Source: Myxococcota bacterium
GTDB lineage: Bacteria > Myxococcota_A > Bradymonadia > UBA7976 > UBA1532
Reading direction: 5' to 3'
Length of the DNA: 64,000 nt
Assembly: GCA_023150895.1 (NCBI GenBank)
Contig: JAKLJY010000001.1
Coordinates: 124,001-188,000, forward strand
The notes below the pieces were generated by a model that saw nothing but the letters and a program-made list of their open reading frames with translations, did no database searches and was not told the DNA's origin. Of the stretch, positions 54,801-60,912 are shown piece after piece (the stretch's first letter is position 1; every line of letters starts with the position of its first letter). Both the position numbers and the translations under genes were made by a program.

Positions 54801-57273
54801 TCCGCTTGTACAGATCCACACGGAGCGCAACGTCCGGCGCTTGTGCGGCGCTGCCGGAGAGCAGGCGGATGAAGCCCTCCCAGTCGCCCCGCTCGCCGTA
54901 CAGCCCCTCGAGGGCGCTCCAGTCGCCACGGCGAAGGTAGAGTTCGCGCAGGTAGTTCTCCGCGTGGAGATCCCCCGGCGCGAGGCGGAGGACGGCACGC
55001 CACGTCTCCGCCGCGCGGTCCTCGTCGCCGAGCTTCTCGGCGTACACATTGCCGAGCTTCTTGAGCCACGCGACCCGACCGGCGTCGTCCTCCGCCCGCC
55101 CCGCCTGCTGAGCGAAGAGATGGGCGAGATCGAGATGGCGCTCGGTCCGGACGTAGAGTTGCTCGAGGGCCTGCCAGGCCTTCACGACCTGCTCGTCGGC
55201 CTCGATCACCGCGCGCCACAGTTCGATGGCCTCGTCCCGTTCCTCGAGACGTTCCGCGGCGATCCGCGCCATCTCCATCAGGCGCTCGACCCGCGCCGCC
55301 CCTTCCAGCAGCTCGAGCTGCTTGCGATAGATCTGGTACAGCGCGCGCCAATCCTTGCGGTGGCGATAGATGTCGATGAGCTGGGCGATCGCCGCTTCGT
55401 CCTTCGGTCGGCGTTCGAGGATGGCCTCGAGGTGGGCAATCGCCTGGTTGGGGTTCGAGAATTTGTCGATCCAGAGCTGGGCAATCTGCCGGTGGAGCGC
55501 GACGAGGCCGTCCTCGTCACCGGCGAGGTGCGCCGCGTCGACCCGGCGCTTGTAGATGCCGATCAGGTCGTTCCAGCGAGCGCTCTCGATGTAGCGCGAC
55601 TGCAGGGCGTCGAGCGCCTCGGCATTGGTCGGGTCGACCTGGAGCACGAGGTTGTAGGTGTTGACGACCATCACCTCGAGATTGAGCTGGTCGCGATAGA
55701 TCTCGATCATCCGCCGATAGATGGCGACGCGCGCGGCCGTCTGCGCCTCCCCCTCACCGGTGATCAGGTTCAGGTCTTCCTTGAGGAACTCGAGCAGGGC
55801 GTTCCACTTGGCGGTCTGGAAGAAGAGCCGTCGCAGGGCATCACGGGCGACCTCGTGATCGGGCTTGAGCTTGAGGATCGACTTCCAGATGTCGATCGCC
55901 TTCTCGGCGTTGTCGATCTCGCGCTCGGCAACCCGCGCCATCTGCAGGCCGATCTCGATGCGCGCCTCGTTGGTCGTCTCGATCGCCTGACGGGAGGCCA
56001 GCGTCGCGAGCAGCTTCTTCCAGTCCTGCTGAGCCGTGTAGTACTCGGCATAGAACTGGAGCATCAGGACGTTGCGCGGATCGTTGAGCTTGATTCGCTT
56101 GAAGTAGTTCTCGGCCTGCTCGAGGTCCCCGACCTTCTTCCAGAGGATCATGGCGATCTGAACGAGCATCGCGCTCTCGTTGCCCGCCCGCGCGCGGGCG
56201 CGGAGTGCGGCCTCGTAGATGGCCACGAGATCGAGCCAGCGCTCCTGATCGCTGTAGAAGTCGACGCAGAAGCCGAGCGCCTCCGGATCGACGGGCTCGA
56301 GGGCCAGCACCTCCCGGTACCACCGGCTCGCGGCCTCCGCGTCCTGAAGCTCCTGGCGGGCAATGGTGGCGAGCCGCTGGACGATGGCGAGCCGGTCCGC
56401 CTTGCGGGTCGTTTGCTCGACGCGGCCCTCCAGGTGCTTGATCAGCGACTCCCACTGCCCGTTCAGCTCGTAGAACTGTTCGAGGAAGATGCGCGCCGGC
56501 TCATTGCGCGGGTCGGCCTCGATGACCGCCCGGAGCGTGGCCTCGATGACCGGATCATCGGGCTGCTCCTTCAGCCAGAGTTCAGCGGCCTGGAGCTGGA
56601 ACGCCGCCCGCTGCCGCGGGTCGCGCGTCGACTCGGCCTGGGCAATCAGGGCGTCGTAGCGGGCGCGGGCATCCCCCCGAACGGCTTCGAGCAGGTCGGC
56701 GAACGCGGCCGCGCGTGGGTGATCGGGGACGATGCGGAGCGCGGAGCGGACGCAGAGCGCGGCGTCCGAGGCTTCATTGAGCCCGCTCCGGCAAACGTCG
56801 GCCATCTCGAAGTAGAGGTCGGCCTGTCGCCCCGGCTCCGTCGTTGCCTGAAGCTCGAGGCTGTAGAGCTGAAGAACGAGACGCCAGTTCTGCTGCTGCC
56901 AATAGATGGCACGGGCGGCACGCAGCGCGTCGACCCGCTGCGGGTCGAGCTTGAAAGCGCGCTGGTAGCGCACCATCGCCTGTTCCAGCGACCCGAGCAC
57001 CTCTTCGTGGATCCGCCCCACCAGCAGCGCGATCTCCGACTCGACACCCGGCTCGCCGACCTCGGCCCCGTGAATCTCGAGCTTCGCGGCGAGCTCCGAC
57101 CACGCGGCGACGGCCTCGTCCGGGGGCAGAGCAGCCCACCGGTCGCCATACAACGCGACCACCCCGGCGAAATCCCGATGACGCAGCAGTGCGTCTTCGA
57201 GCCGCAGCAGGGCCTCGGCGTCATCCGGATTGCTCTGCAACTGATCGCGGTAAGTTTCGAGCTCGTTGTCCAT
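45799..57273 (-). CDS. Giant all-TPR protein (3,824 residues)
   Basis: One uninterrupted reading frame of 11,475 bases from the ATG at 57273 (MDNELETYRDQL); an ATG at 57366 would add a Pro-rich stretch unlike the rest. No signal peptide and no membrane helix, so cytosolic, ~430 kDa. It consists almost wholly of a ~72-75-residue double-TPR unit, about 50 copies, each like ALERLYxxxGRWEELVxxLExEIExA followed by xRxELLFRIGxLxExxLxDxxxAIExYRxVL. The last ~170 residues differ and are more canonical TPRs (NFQMGRVAEEKGDEAAALQYY; FFHLGVLRQKLGDPRKA). Likely a huge superhelical scaffold. Its stop overlaps the psd start, hinting at a membrane-lipid or envelope setting. Confidence 0.92.
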   Translation of the reverse strand: MDNELETYRDQLQSNPDDAEALLRLEDALLRHRDFAGVVALYGDRWAALPPDEAVAAWSELAAKLEIHGAEVGEPGVESEIALLVGRIHEEVLGSLEQAMVRYQRAFKLDPQRVDALRAARAIYWQQQNWRLVLQLYSLELQATTEPGRQADLYFEMADVCRSGLNEASDAALCVRSALRIVPDHPRAAAFADLLEAVRGDARARYDALIAQAESTRDPRQRAAFQLQAAELWLKEQPDDPVIEATLRAVIEADPRNEPARIFLEQFYELNGQWESLIKHLEGRVEQTTRKADRLAIVQRLATIARQELQDAEAASRWYREVLALEPVDPEALGFCVDFYSDQERWLDLVAIYEAALRARARAGNESAMLVQIAMILWKKVGDLEQAENYFKRIKLNDPRNVLMLQFYAEYYTAQQDWKKLLATLASRQAIETTNEARIEIGLQMARVAEREIDNAEKAIDIWKSILKLKPDHEVARDALRRLFFQTAKWNALLEFLKEDLNLITGEGEAQTAARVAIYRRMIEIYRDQLNLEVMVVNTYNLVLQVDPTNAEALDALQSRYIESARWNDLIGIYKRRVDAAHLAGDEDGLVALHRQIAQLWIDKFSNPNQAIAHLEAILERRPKDEAAIAQLIDIYRHRKDWRALYQIYRKQLELLEGAARVERLMEMARIAAERLEERDEAIELWRAVIEADEQVVKAWQALEQLYVRTERHLDLAHLFAQQAGRAEDDAGRVAWLKKLGNVYAEKLGDEDRAAETWRAVLRLAPGDLHAENYLRELYLRRGDWSALEGLYGERGDWEGFIRLLSGSAAQAPDVALRVDLYKRMARICRANLHNEAAAVECWERVLTEDPDHVEAARTLAPHYAETGAWDALVAVLEVLLRQHPEDPVALMVDLAQVHELRRGDLPHAFAYYARALEAAPERSDLLFEARRTAALVGNWEGLVELLGALADLHPAAEVEVRMRRVLAEACAEELGRFADAAGHLERIRSLAGDAPEVLDALVALYKRLGQWDELLAVFTRQLELADALPMQSAILAEIGQLHETVRDDADAAQAAWEQLHALDRTNLEAIRGLQRIAERAGDLSAISRWVEAERALTTNVGDVASLLFRLGQLDERRDLAASALSRYAAVLEQAPDHLGAVTALERFLETELSAEAARVLEPHMRRSEKWSSLRQVLELQVEGSDDAAFRCRVLREVAELREHQLSDPRGAFQTWQRLLGEDRGDGSVRRELERLAGELGTWEELATLYGGFALGGSDAGPDVPQAAMYSRRYAELLEERLARFADAREMLNRVLGAVGDDLELLDVVDRLTTRLEDWPGLVDVCERKLALLEASNDRVALLFRIGDLMEEVLENPDGAIDAYRRIHEAAPGDERALAALERIYRNTGRFSELADLLTGRLESATPENRVPLTYQLALVLERHLGRTDEALERYAEVLALAPDHDPTVEALEHLLSAHGRPADVALRTRACDVLEPVYVSRDAWHKEIALCRVRLGDAGSPADRVELHTRIARLSETREGSPRTAFGEYAAAFREAYGEVGLLSEMTRLAESLDAWAQLGDVLAQGLEPDRALDLEPALRRDMLARVAEVQEHRVGDLTLAIGYNRRILEEWPDDAAALVNLDRLFERVGDVDALVEVVAIRARLAGTPAESAALAFRLAELQETLLGRPDLAIETYVQIHTEITPSDLRAHEALERLYPAVERWSELVAILLDHAERSADVAKKKALSFKAASVTEEQLGRPAEAVQIHRDVLELDPDDTTALAALDRLYGALEAWVDLLEVLERERELATDTGSRDAFEYRIGELLRTHLGEPERSISAFRAVLGRTPGHDPARRSLEALLSVPEVRLTAARILLPIYERAGDWAVLRDVLLGTLQDLDEPAERVATLVRVSELEEQRLEDPAAALNALAEAWRQGEARAEFEPELVRLASLVGAWEALVELLGEGVIIAPARAVVLRSTRAAILRDQIEDAGRAIDEYREVLLLENENLAALDALEALYEQTGDVGDQIEIIDRKLALTTDLDERKLLLYHIANLFENALADLPSAVSTHRRVLLLDDRDVFALDELERLLSASERWAEVAALYEHRASIAENRVAQAEVEFKLADTCQRFLSEGPRALEIYGGILGDLPGHAATRGALEALFESDDAAAAVGVERTSVGSLLEPVYRAEGDDARLVRVLEVRQANLREDPIERVDVLREIARLQETRLGDAAAAFETCGRVLQVQPEHEENREALRRLAQKAGRFDALASLLRDVIAGLDAVDLKVALLLELGLTEEFQRGQDAAAREVYQQVLALQPENRAAVGALIDLYSRTAAWDDLVALYLRLSEEAADVEEKKGLLFKVCQLLEDVLDDIPRAIGIWREVLAIENDNAQAFRALERFYTAREAWPELADLLREEIRFATEAAPRAALLHRLGEVLEGRLGDAEGAVEAWQSVLQEEQPEHEPSLGALERMVLELSDKAPDHPLRRKVAEVLEPIYESRGQWPDWIGMLEVQLGYETDRWRRLETLVRIAKTYEEKLSAPAAAFQAFARAFAEDYGNLDLQRDLDRLAESQNAWAQLVEAYLGGIEGYDDLDGATQILLKVARTYDHKLRDAERAIDCYRRVLLIDEANAESLNALERLFAAERRYHDLVTVLSRKADFARDVLEKKELLYRICEIWEDVLDRPDQAIQTYRRVLEEDPEDQNAIEALIRLYERTGNWTLLVEVLREKLEVAADDDERKEILFRIARVCEEQLNDANETILTYRSVLETDARDRRSMEALDRLYSRELRWGELIDLLETERALLAEDKRSAAARRVDALDLRIADVLEHHLGQVEQAIELYGQILARNPDFTDARSALERLLGHERHRLGASRMLEPHYETKGQPELLARVYELQLLDLDDRVERLELLKRLARLRYEVLKHPRSAFESYLRAFQEDPADDEIVNALHDLADELGAHEALAGAYEEQIPAALDAEVSRGLNRRLARLQDAKLSRPDRAIEAWQAVLRGDPYDREALGALDRLYQSRQDWEALIDVLRREIELGSSDDSTDLRFRLGYLLEVVRNEVPQAIELYRSILWERGDHAYALEAMERLAVHLEHRAAIAEVLEPIYRERDAHDKLAILCEMRIELTSDRLEQARLWMASAELRSTRLQDADGALECLLRAFDANPLDEDIRKALVRVATERGAWERLAAAVDAVQPRITDPELRVADLLDVAHWSRGRLRDTFRAAERYVAVLGIDANNSKALDALEEIYTESEVWPRLAEIHRRKAELLYDLDEKRERLRRLAALCAEKLGDVPAAVAAYEEVLALDEADADALRALEDLHELSGNWTALHGVLSRIAEITYDGDALAMLHRRMASLARDQLGDRRLAAESLEKVIELAPDDLEAVRTLRAVYEEDAAWDRLQDVLVKELTLIETDAERAPLLRALGENADVRLGNAESAIEYYRQVHEIAPGDLGAVGHLERLYAQTARWFDLVDMLRTHVEVLRSQNDDARVVSTLVQIADVAQAHLMDADLAVSALNQVLETDPNHLRALTVLARLHEQSGEWEKCAAALSRAIEHGSPGPERAEALRRLGLLYLDRLDRVEDAKVRLQQAVAEARDGEALAALLRLAEAAGDDREAFGLLGQRRATLEGRDRVPVLLQMATLAEKLGDAASRIGALEEAAGLAPTEAKVNDALLAAYLAEGRFGDAEPVLLRTIERLKGERRFKELFTYNFQMGRVAEEKGDEAAALQYYTECFDYDATYLPNLFRLGKLHFRKENWDKALKIFQTMLLHQMNIESNEQRVDIFFHLGVLRQKLGDPRKAKDMFNRALGYDPEHAPSKVALAGLE

Positions 57274-57394
57274 GGGTGTGCGCTTCTCGGGACTGAGGGC
57301 TGAAGGCTGCGGCAGAACGTCGACCACTGACGACGCTTCGGGCGGACGAGGCGGTTCGAGTCGCACCGAAAACGGGGCATCCGAACGGGCGCGG

Positions 57395-57423
57395 ATGGTA
57401 CAAATCCGTACCGCGGTTCACAA
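57395..57423 (-). promoter_or_regulatory. Candidate promoter with dyad for the giant TPR-psd operon
   Basis: Minus strand: TTGTGA (57423-57418), 17-base spacer, TACCAT (57400-57395); 4 of 6 matches each. A GGTAC-N6-GTACC dyad (57397-57412) lies in the spacer and -10. The leader would be ~115 bases. Confidence 0.35.
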
Positions 57424-57504
57424 GACGCTTGGCGGCCTGCCGCGCGGCTTCGCGACCGCTCGACGTCGAGGGCCGCGGAGCCCGCACGGCGCCGCCGGGG
57501 AGAC

Positions 57505-58320
57505 ATGTCGTTCGACCGCGCACCCGAAATCAATGCCTGGAACGGGGCGCTTTGTCCCGGGCGCGTGCCCCCTTGGCCGGTGCATGCCTCGGACGGCCTG
57601 CCGGGGGAAACCGGGCCATTCGAAACGATCCGGCTCGTGGACGGCGCCCCCCGGGCGTTCAGCGCGCACCGGGCGCGGCTCGAGTCGGCCGCCTGCCGGC
57701 TCGGTTGGACGTTGCCGAATCTGGACGGCGCGTCGGCACTGATTCAGCGCCTCGCGCCGGCCTCGGGCGAAGCGCGCGCGCGCCTGACCCTGGTCGAGGC
57801 CGACAGCGGCGAGATCGGCTGGGCACTCCAGATCGGCCCGATGCCGACCACCCTCGCATCGAGGCGGCAGGGTCTTCATGCGTCGAGCCGGCCCGCGCCG
57901 TCGACCGCTAGCCCGCCGGACCTGAAGACGGTCTCCCGGGCCAGGGCGCTCGCGGCCGTCGGCGCGACCGCCGCCGAAAACGACGTGATTCTCGTCGCCG
58001 CCGACGGGGCGCTCCTCGAAGGCACCACCTGGAACGTCTTCGCCGTGATGGACGGGGTCCTGGTCACCCCGCCCGACGACGGCCGCATTCTCCCGGGGGT
58101 CACCCGCGCCCGCGTCCTGACCGCTGCGCGGCGGCTCGGCATCTCGGTGGAGCTGGCGAACCCGACCCGGGCGGCGCTCCTGCGGGGCGCTTCGGAGACC
58201 TTCGGCTCGAACGCCTTGCTCCCGCTGGCGCCGTTGTGTTCCCTGGACGCGGAGGCGCTCCCCGGGGCCGGCCCGGTGGTGACCCGCCTGCTCGAGGAGA
58301 TCGATGCCCGCATTCCGTGA
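57505..58320 (+). CDS. Class IV PLP aminotransferase (PabC/IlvE/D-amino acid transaminase type)
   Basis: 271 residues with GGGGAG before the ATG. Fold-type IV features: FETIRLVDGAPRAFSAHRARL near the N-terminus, candidate PLP Lys in DLKTVSRARALAAVG, GALLEGTTWNVFAV, DDGRILPGVTRARVL and ASETFGSNALLPLAPL. Length is that of 4-amino-4-deoxychorismate lyase (PabC) and short transaminases; PabC is my first guess because of the overall brevity, but no pabA/pabB is nearby to confirm. Overlaps the next gene by 17 bases. Confidence 0.85.
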   Translation: MSFDRAPEINAWNGALCPGRVPPWPVHASDGLPGETGPFETIRLVDGAPRAFSAHRARLESAACRLGWTLPNLDGASALIQRLAPASGEARARLTLVEADSGEIGWALQIGPMPTTLASRRQGLHASSRPAPSTASPPDLKTVSRARALAAVGATAAENDVILVAADGALLEGTTWNVFAVMDGVLVTPPDDGRILPGVTRARVLTAARRLGISVELANPTRAALLRGASETFGSNALLPLAPLCSLDAEALPGAGPVVTRLLEEIDARIP

Positions 58321-58966
58321 CCTCATCGCCCGCCGACGTCGCGCCCTCGGCCTCTGGAGCGCGACGCTCGCCCTCGGCTGCGGCGGGGTCGACGAGGCCC
58401 GACCGTTGACCTGCGATCCGCTCGAGGATACGGGGTGTCCGGCGGGCGAGCATTGCCGACTCGACGGCACAGGGGCGACCCTCTGCCTCGCGCCGGCTTC
58501 GGCCCCGACGGGGTCGGCGTGCGGCGCGGGGAGCTGCGCGCCGTCCGAAACCTGCGTGCGGGTCGAAGGCCACCTCGCCTGCCGGCCACTCTGCGACCTC
58601 GACGGCGGGCTCGGCTGCACGGGCGACGCTCGGTGCGCCTATGCCCTCACGGAGCGCTTCGGGGTCTGTGTCGGGCCGTGCGATCCCTTCCCGGGGTCGG
58701 CTCCCGAAGCGTGCACGGGCGGCACGTGTTCCCCCGTCCGTGACTTGCCGTTTCCCGTCTGCGTCGCGACGGGCCGAGCGCGGCTCGGCGACGACTGCAC
58801 GCGAGAACGGTGCGCCCGCAGCCTGGCGTGCCTGGCCGCCGGGGACGGGGCGCGCTGCCGTCCCCTCTGTGAGCCCGGGCGGGACGACCAGTGCCCCGCG
58901 CCGATGCGCTGTGGGGGCGAGGTCTCCGGCGCGGCGCTCGGCTACTGCATCGTACCCCCCCCCTGA
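58304..58966 (+). CDS. Cys-rich surface lipoprotein
   Basis: 220 residues. Lipobox ALGC after a basic N-terminus. The mature protein contains about 20 Cys, in repeated CPxGxxCxxDGTGxxLC, CAPSETCVRVEGHLAC and CRPLCEPGRDDQCP patterns, a small disulfide-rich module style seen in many myxobacterial exported proteins. No membrane helix apart from the signal. Co-transcribed with the aminotransferase by overlap but with no evident metabolic tie. Confidence 0.82.
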   Translation: MPAFRDLIARRRRALGLWSATLALGCGGVDEARPLTCDPLEDTGCPAGEHCRLDGTGATLCLAPASAPTGSACGAGSCAPSETCVRVEGHLACRPLCDLDGGLGCTGDARCAYALTERFGVCVGPCDPFPGSAPEACTGGTCSPVRDLPFPVCVATGRARLGDDCTRERCARSLACLAAGDGARCRPLCEPGRDDQCPAPMRCGGEVSGAALGYCIVPPP

Positions 58967-58993
58967 CGGCCGCGCAGCCGGCCGCGCAGCCGA

Positions 58994-60145
58994 TCAGGTC
59001 AGGTCCGCGAGCGCCTGGAACTGGCGCCGGAGGTGCTGATCGACGCCGGCGAGGCGCTCGGCGCCGAGCCCGAGGAAACTCGACGCGGGGTGGTGGACCG
59101 GCTCGAGGTGCGCATGGGGGTCCTCTTCGCGCCCGAACCCGCACCGCACGGCCAGGGTGCCTGCAAGCGCGACGCAGGCCACGAGTTTCATGTTCGAGAA
59201 GGACTTCTGCGGCTGGTGATGGAACTGCGCGACCTCACCGAAGGAGTCGTCGAACCGCCAGCGCTGGAGAAGCGCAGAGCCGAACTGTCCATGCAGGCTG
59301 TCGATGGTCCGCTCCACCTCCTCCGGATTGAAGCGTGTGCCGCCGTCCTCGATCTCGTCGAAAATCTGCAGCAGAAGCGCACGACCGATGTCATGGAGAA
59401 GACCGTGCAGGAAGCAGGTCGGGGCGTGGAGACCAGGGACCTCCAGGGCGAGATACTCGGCCACGATGGCCGTCGCCAGTCCGTGATGCCACAAGTCCCG
59501 CAGCGCATGCTCGCGATGTCGGCATCGGAAGGCGAACAGGCGGCGGTTCGAGTAGGCGAGCAGCTGCTGGCCGAGCTCCCGGGCACCGAGCCGGACGATG
59601 GCTTCCTGAAGATTCCGGGGTGCACGCCCGCCGAGCGTGAAAGCGGGTGAGGCCGCCAGTTTCATGACCCGCGCGGACAGGGCGATGTCGCGGCGAATGA
59701 GGTCGATCACCACGGCCAGGTCGTGATCCGGGTTGCCGAGCAGGCGGTTCAGTTGCTGCGTGATCTCGGGCATGGCCGGCAGGCGGAGTTCCTCGTTCCG
59801 GAAGCGCTCCACGACCATCTGAACCGGCGAGCGCGTTCGCCCCACCTCACCGGCGAGCTCGACGAGGGGGGGCGGCGCCGCATCGCCCCCCGCCTCGATC
59901 GGCCCCTCGGTCGGGATGGGCGTCGACGCCCGCGTGGCCGCGAACGCCCGGTCGACCCCTTCGCGCATCCCCTGAAGATAGACCGCGGCCAGCAGCTTCC
60001 GCATCCCGTCGCGACTGCCCGGGTTGTCGAGCCCCTTGAGGAGCCGCCGCCCCGCGCCGCTCGCATCGGCGCGCTCGAGGAGCACGTCGATGGCCGGCCC
60101 CTCCGGCACGACGAGGACGACGTTGCGATGGCTGGTCTTCGGCAC
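58994..60145 (-). CDS. HDOD-domain signalling protein
   Basis: 383 residues from the GTG at 60145. The N-terminal ~110 residues are helical and of unknown type. HDOD domain ~residues 115-310: LPAMPEITQQLNRLLGNPDHD, IRRDIALSARVMKLAASPAF, HGLATAIVAEYLA, CFLHGLLHDIGRALLLQIF. The HD pair is kept in LLHDIG but the HD-GYP signature of c-di-GMP phosphodiesterases is absent, so I would not call it an esterase. HDOD proteins regulate motility and signalling in many proteobacteria. Divergent from the riboswitch-controlled gene. Confidence 0.88.
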   Translation of the reverse strand: MPKTSHRNVVLVVPEGPAIDVLLERADASGAGRRLLKGLDNPGSRDGMRKLLAAVYLQGMREGVDRAFAATRASTPIPTEGPIEAGGDAAPPPLVELAGEVGRTRSPVQMVVERFRNEELRLPAMPEITQQLNRLLGNPDHDLAVVIDLIRRDIALSARVMKLAASPAFTLGGRAPRNLQEAIVRLGARELGQQLLAYSNRRLFAFRCRHREHALRDLWHHGLATAIVAEYLALEVPGLHAPTCFLHGLLHDIGRALLLQIFDEIEDGGTRFNPEEVERTIDSLHGQFGSALLQRWRFDDSFGEVAQFHHQPQKSFSNMKLVACVALAGTLAVRCGFGREEDPHAHLEPVHHPASSFLGLGAERLAGVDQHLRRQFQALADLT

Positions 60146-60224
60146 GATCCGCTCGACGGGTATCGCCGCCCGGTCGGGCGACCCAAACCGAGATTCGGCC
60201 TCGGGAGCGCCCGACCGTTATGCC

Positions 60225-60246
60225 GGGTCCACCGCGACCCATGGGT
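60225..60246. promoter_or_regulatory. Dyad cluster upstream of the sigma-54 promoter
   Basis: GGGTC-N6-GACCC (60225-60240) overlapping the perfect palindrome ACCCATGGGT (60237-60246), about 140-160 bases before the predicted start at ~60385. This is the usual distance for a sigma-54 activator site. The rest of 60146-60355 shows nothing else I can name. Confidence 0.4.
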
Positions 60247-60358
60247 GATCTCCGAACGGGGGCGACGATGGGCCGTCCAGGCCGCCTTCAGCGGACGGGC
60301 GCCTCGACAACGGGTCACGGCGGACTCACGAGCGAACGAAGGGATGCGGTCCCGCGCT

Positions 60359-60374
60359 CGGCACGCATCTTGCC
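60359..60374 (+). promoter_or_regulatory. Sigma-54 promoter
   Basis: CGGCACGCATCTTGCC: GG at 60360-60361, ten bases, GC at 60372-60373, with GGCACG and TTGC both exact against the TGGCACG-N4-TTGC consensus. Start predicted near 60385, giving a ~120-base leader that contains the riboswitch. Confidence 0.75.
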
Positions 60375-60420
60375 AACCCTGCCAACCGACGCAGACACCC
60401 CCCGAGAGACGCATGGTGCG

Positions 60421-60500
60421 CCTCCCGAAACGGCAAACCACCCGCGAGGGTGGGACGCAAAGCCAGAGGTCCCCCGTGGATGGCTCGGCTACCGAAGGAG
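60421..60500 (+). promoter_or_regulatory. Cyclic-di-GMP riboswitch, GEMM-I class
   Basis: The conserved core is intact: GGCAAACC (60432-60439), a helix CCACCC/GGGTGG capped by the GNRA loop GCGA (60438-60453), then GGACGCAAAGCC (60453-60464), a second short helix and GGCTACCG (60487-60494). Aligning on AAACC, the base equivalent to Vc2 G20 is G (60432), as in c-di-GMP rather than cGAMP aptamers. The closing stem can pair CTCCCG (60422-60427) with 60493-60500, which contains the AAGGAG ribosome site (60495-60500). Ligand binding would therefore hide the site and lower translation. Confidence 0.88.
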
Positions 60501-60506
60501 ATGGAC

Positions 60507-60830
60507 ATGAAGAACCGCATCGCTGCCCCGTCGACGCTCGGCGTGCTCGCCACGCTGGTCTGCCTGGCGCTGACCTCCCCCGCCGCGGCCGAGGATCGCA
60601 TCTTCGCCGGGTTCTCGCCCGAGCCGGGGGACGCCGCCTTCGCCTACGTGCCGGCCACCGTCGCCCCCGAGGAGGTCGTCGTGGTCCTCGTCGACCGCAG
60701 CGGTCCGCTGACGACGGGCGTCGTTCTCCTGACCGGCGGGCGCACCGTCGAGTTCTCCGGCGTCGAGAGCCGGCCCTTCGCGGTGACCGAGTCCATCGTC
60801 CCGGCGGTCGTCGCGTTCGCGGAGAAGTGA
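60507..60830 (+). CDS. Small exported protein under c-di-GMP riboswitch control
   Basis: 107 residues from the ATG at 60507, six bases after AAGGAG; the ATG at 60501 directly abuts that site and is unlikely. Signal peptide LGVLATLVCLALTSPAAA-ED; mature part ~75 residues, beta-rich and acidic (EEVVVVLVDRSGPLTTGVVLL, GRTVEFSGVESRPFAV), with no Cys and no family I can name. A separate transcription unit: sigma-54 promoter, riboswitch leader, single gene. Its control points to an envelope or surface role tied to the motile/sessile switch. Confidence 0.8.
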   Translation: MKNRIAAPSTLGVLATLVCLALTSPAAAEDRIFAGFSPEPGDAAFAYVPATVAPEEVVVVLVDRSGPLTTGVVLLTGGRTVEFSGVESRPFAVTESIVPAVVAFAEK

Positions 60831-60912
60831 ACCGATTTCGGTTCCAGCGGCGACGACCTTCGGCTATTGAGGGGCGCTTTTCTCCCATGGCTCCCCGCCG
60901 AGGACCCGACCG

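Noticed and set aside
45691-57303. Three plus-strand open frames of roughly 900-1,500 codons opposite the giant TPR gene
   Set aside because: Antisense shadows from high GC at third positions; no start sites, compositions are Arg/Val/Glu-heavy without motifs, whereas the minus frame gives clean TPRs throughout.
58994-60145. c-di-GMP phosphodiesterase (HD-GYP) assignment for the HDOD gene next to the riboswitch
   Set aside because: The GYP signature and its surrounding residues are missing; the pattern is that of HDOD.
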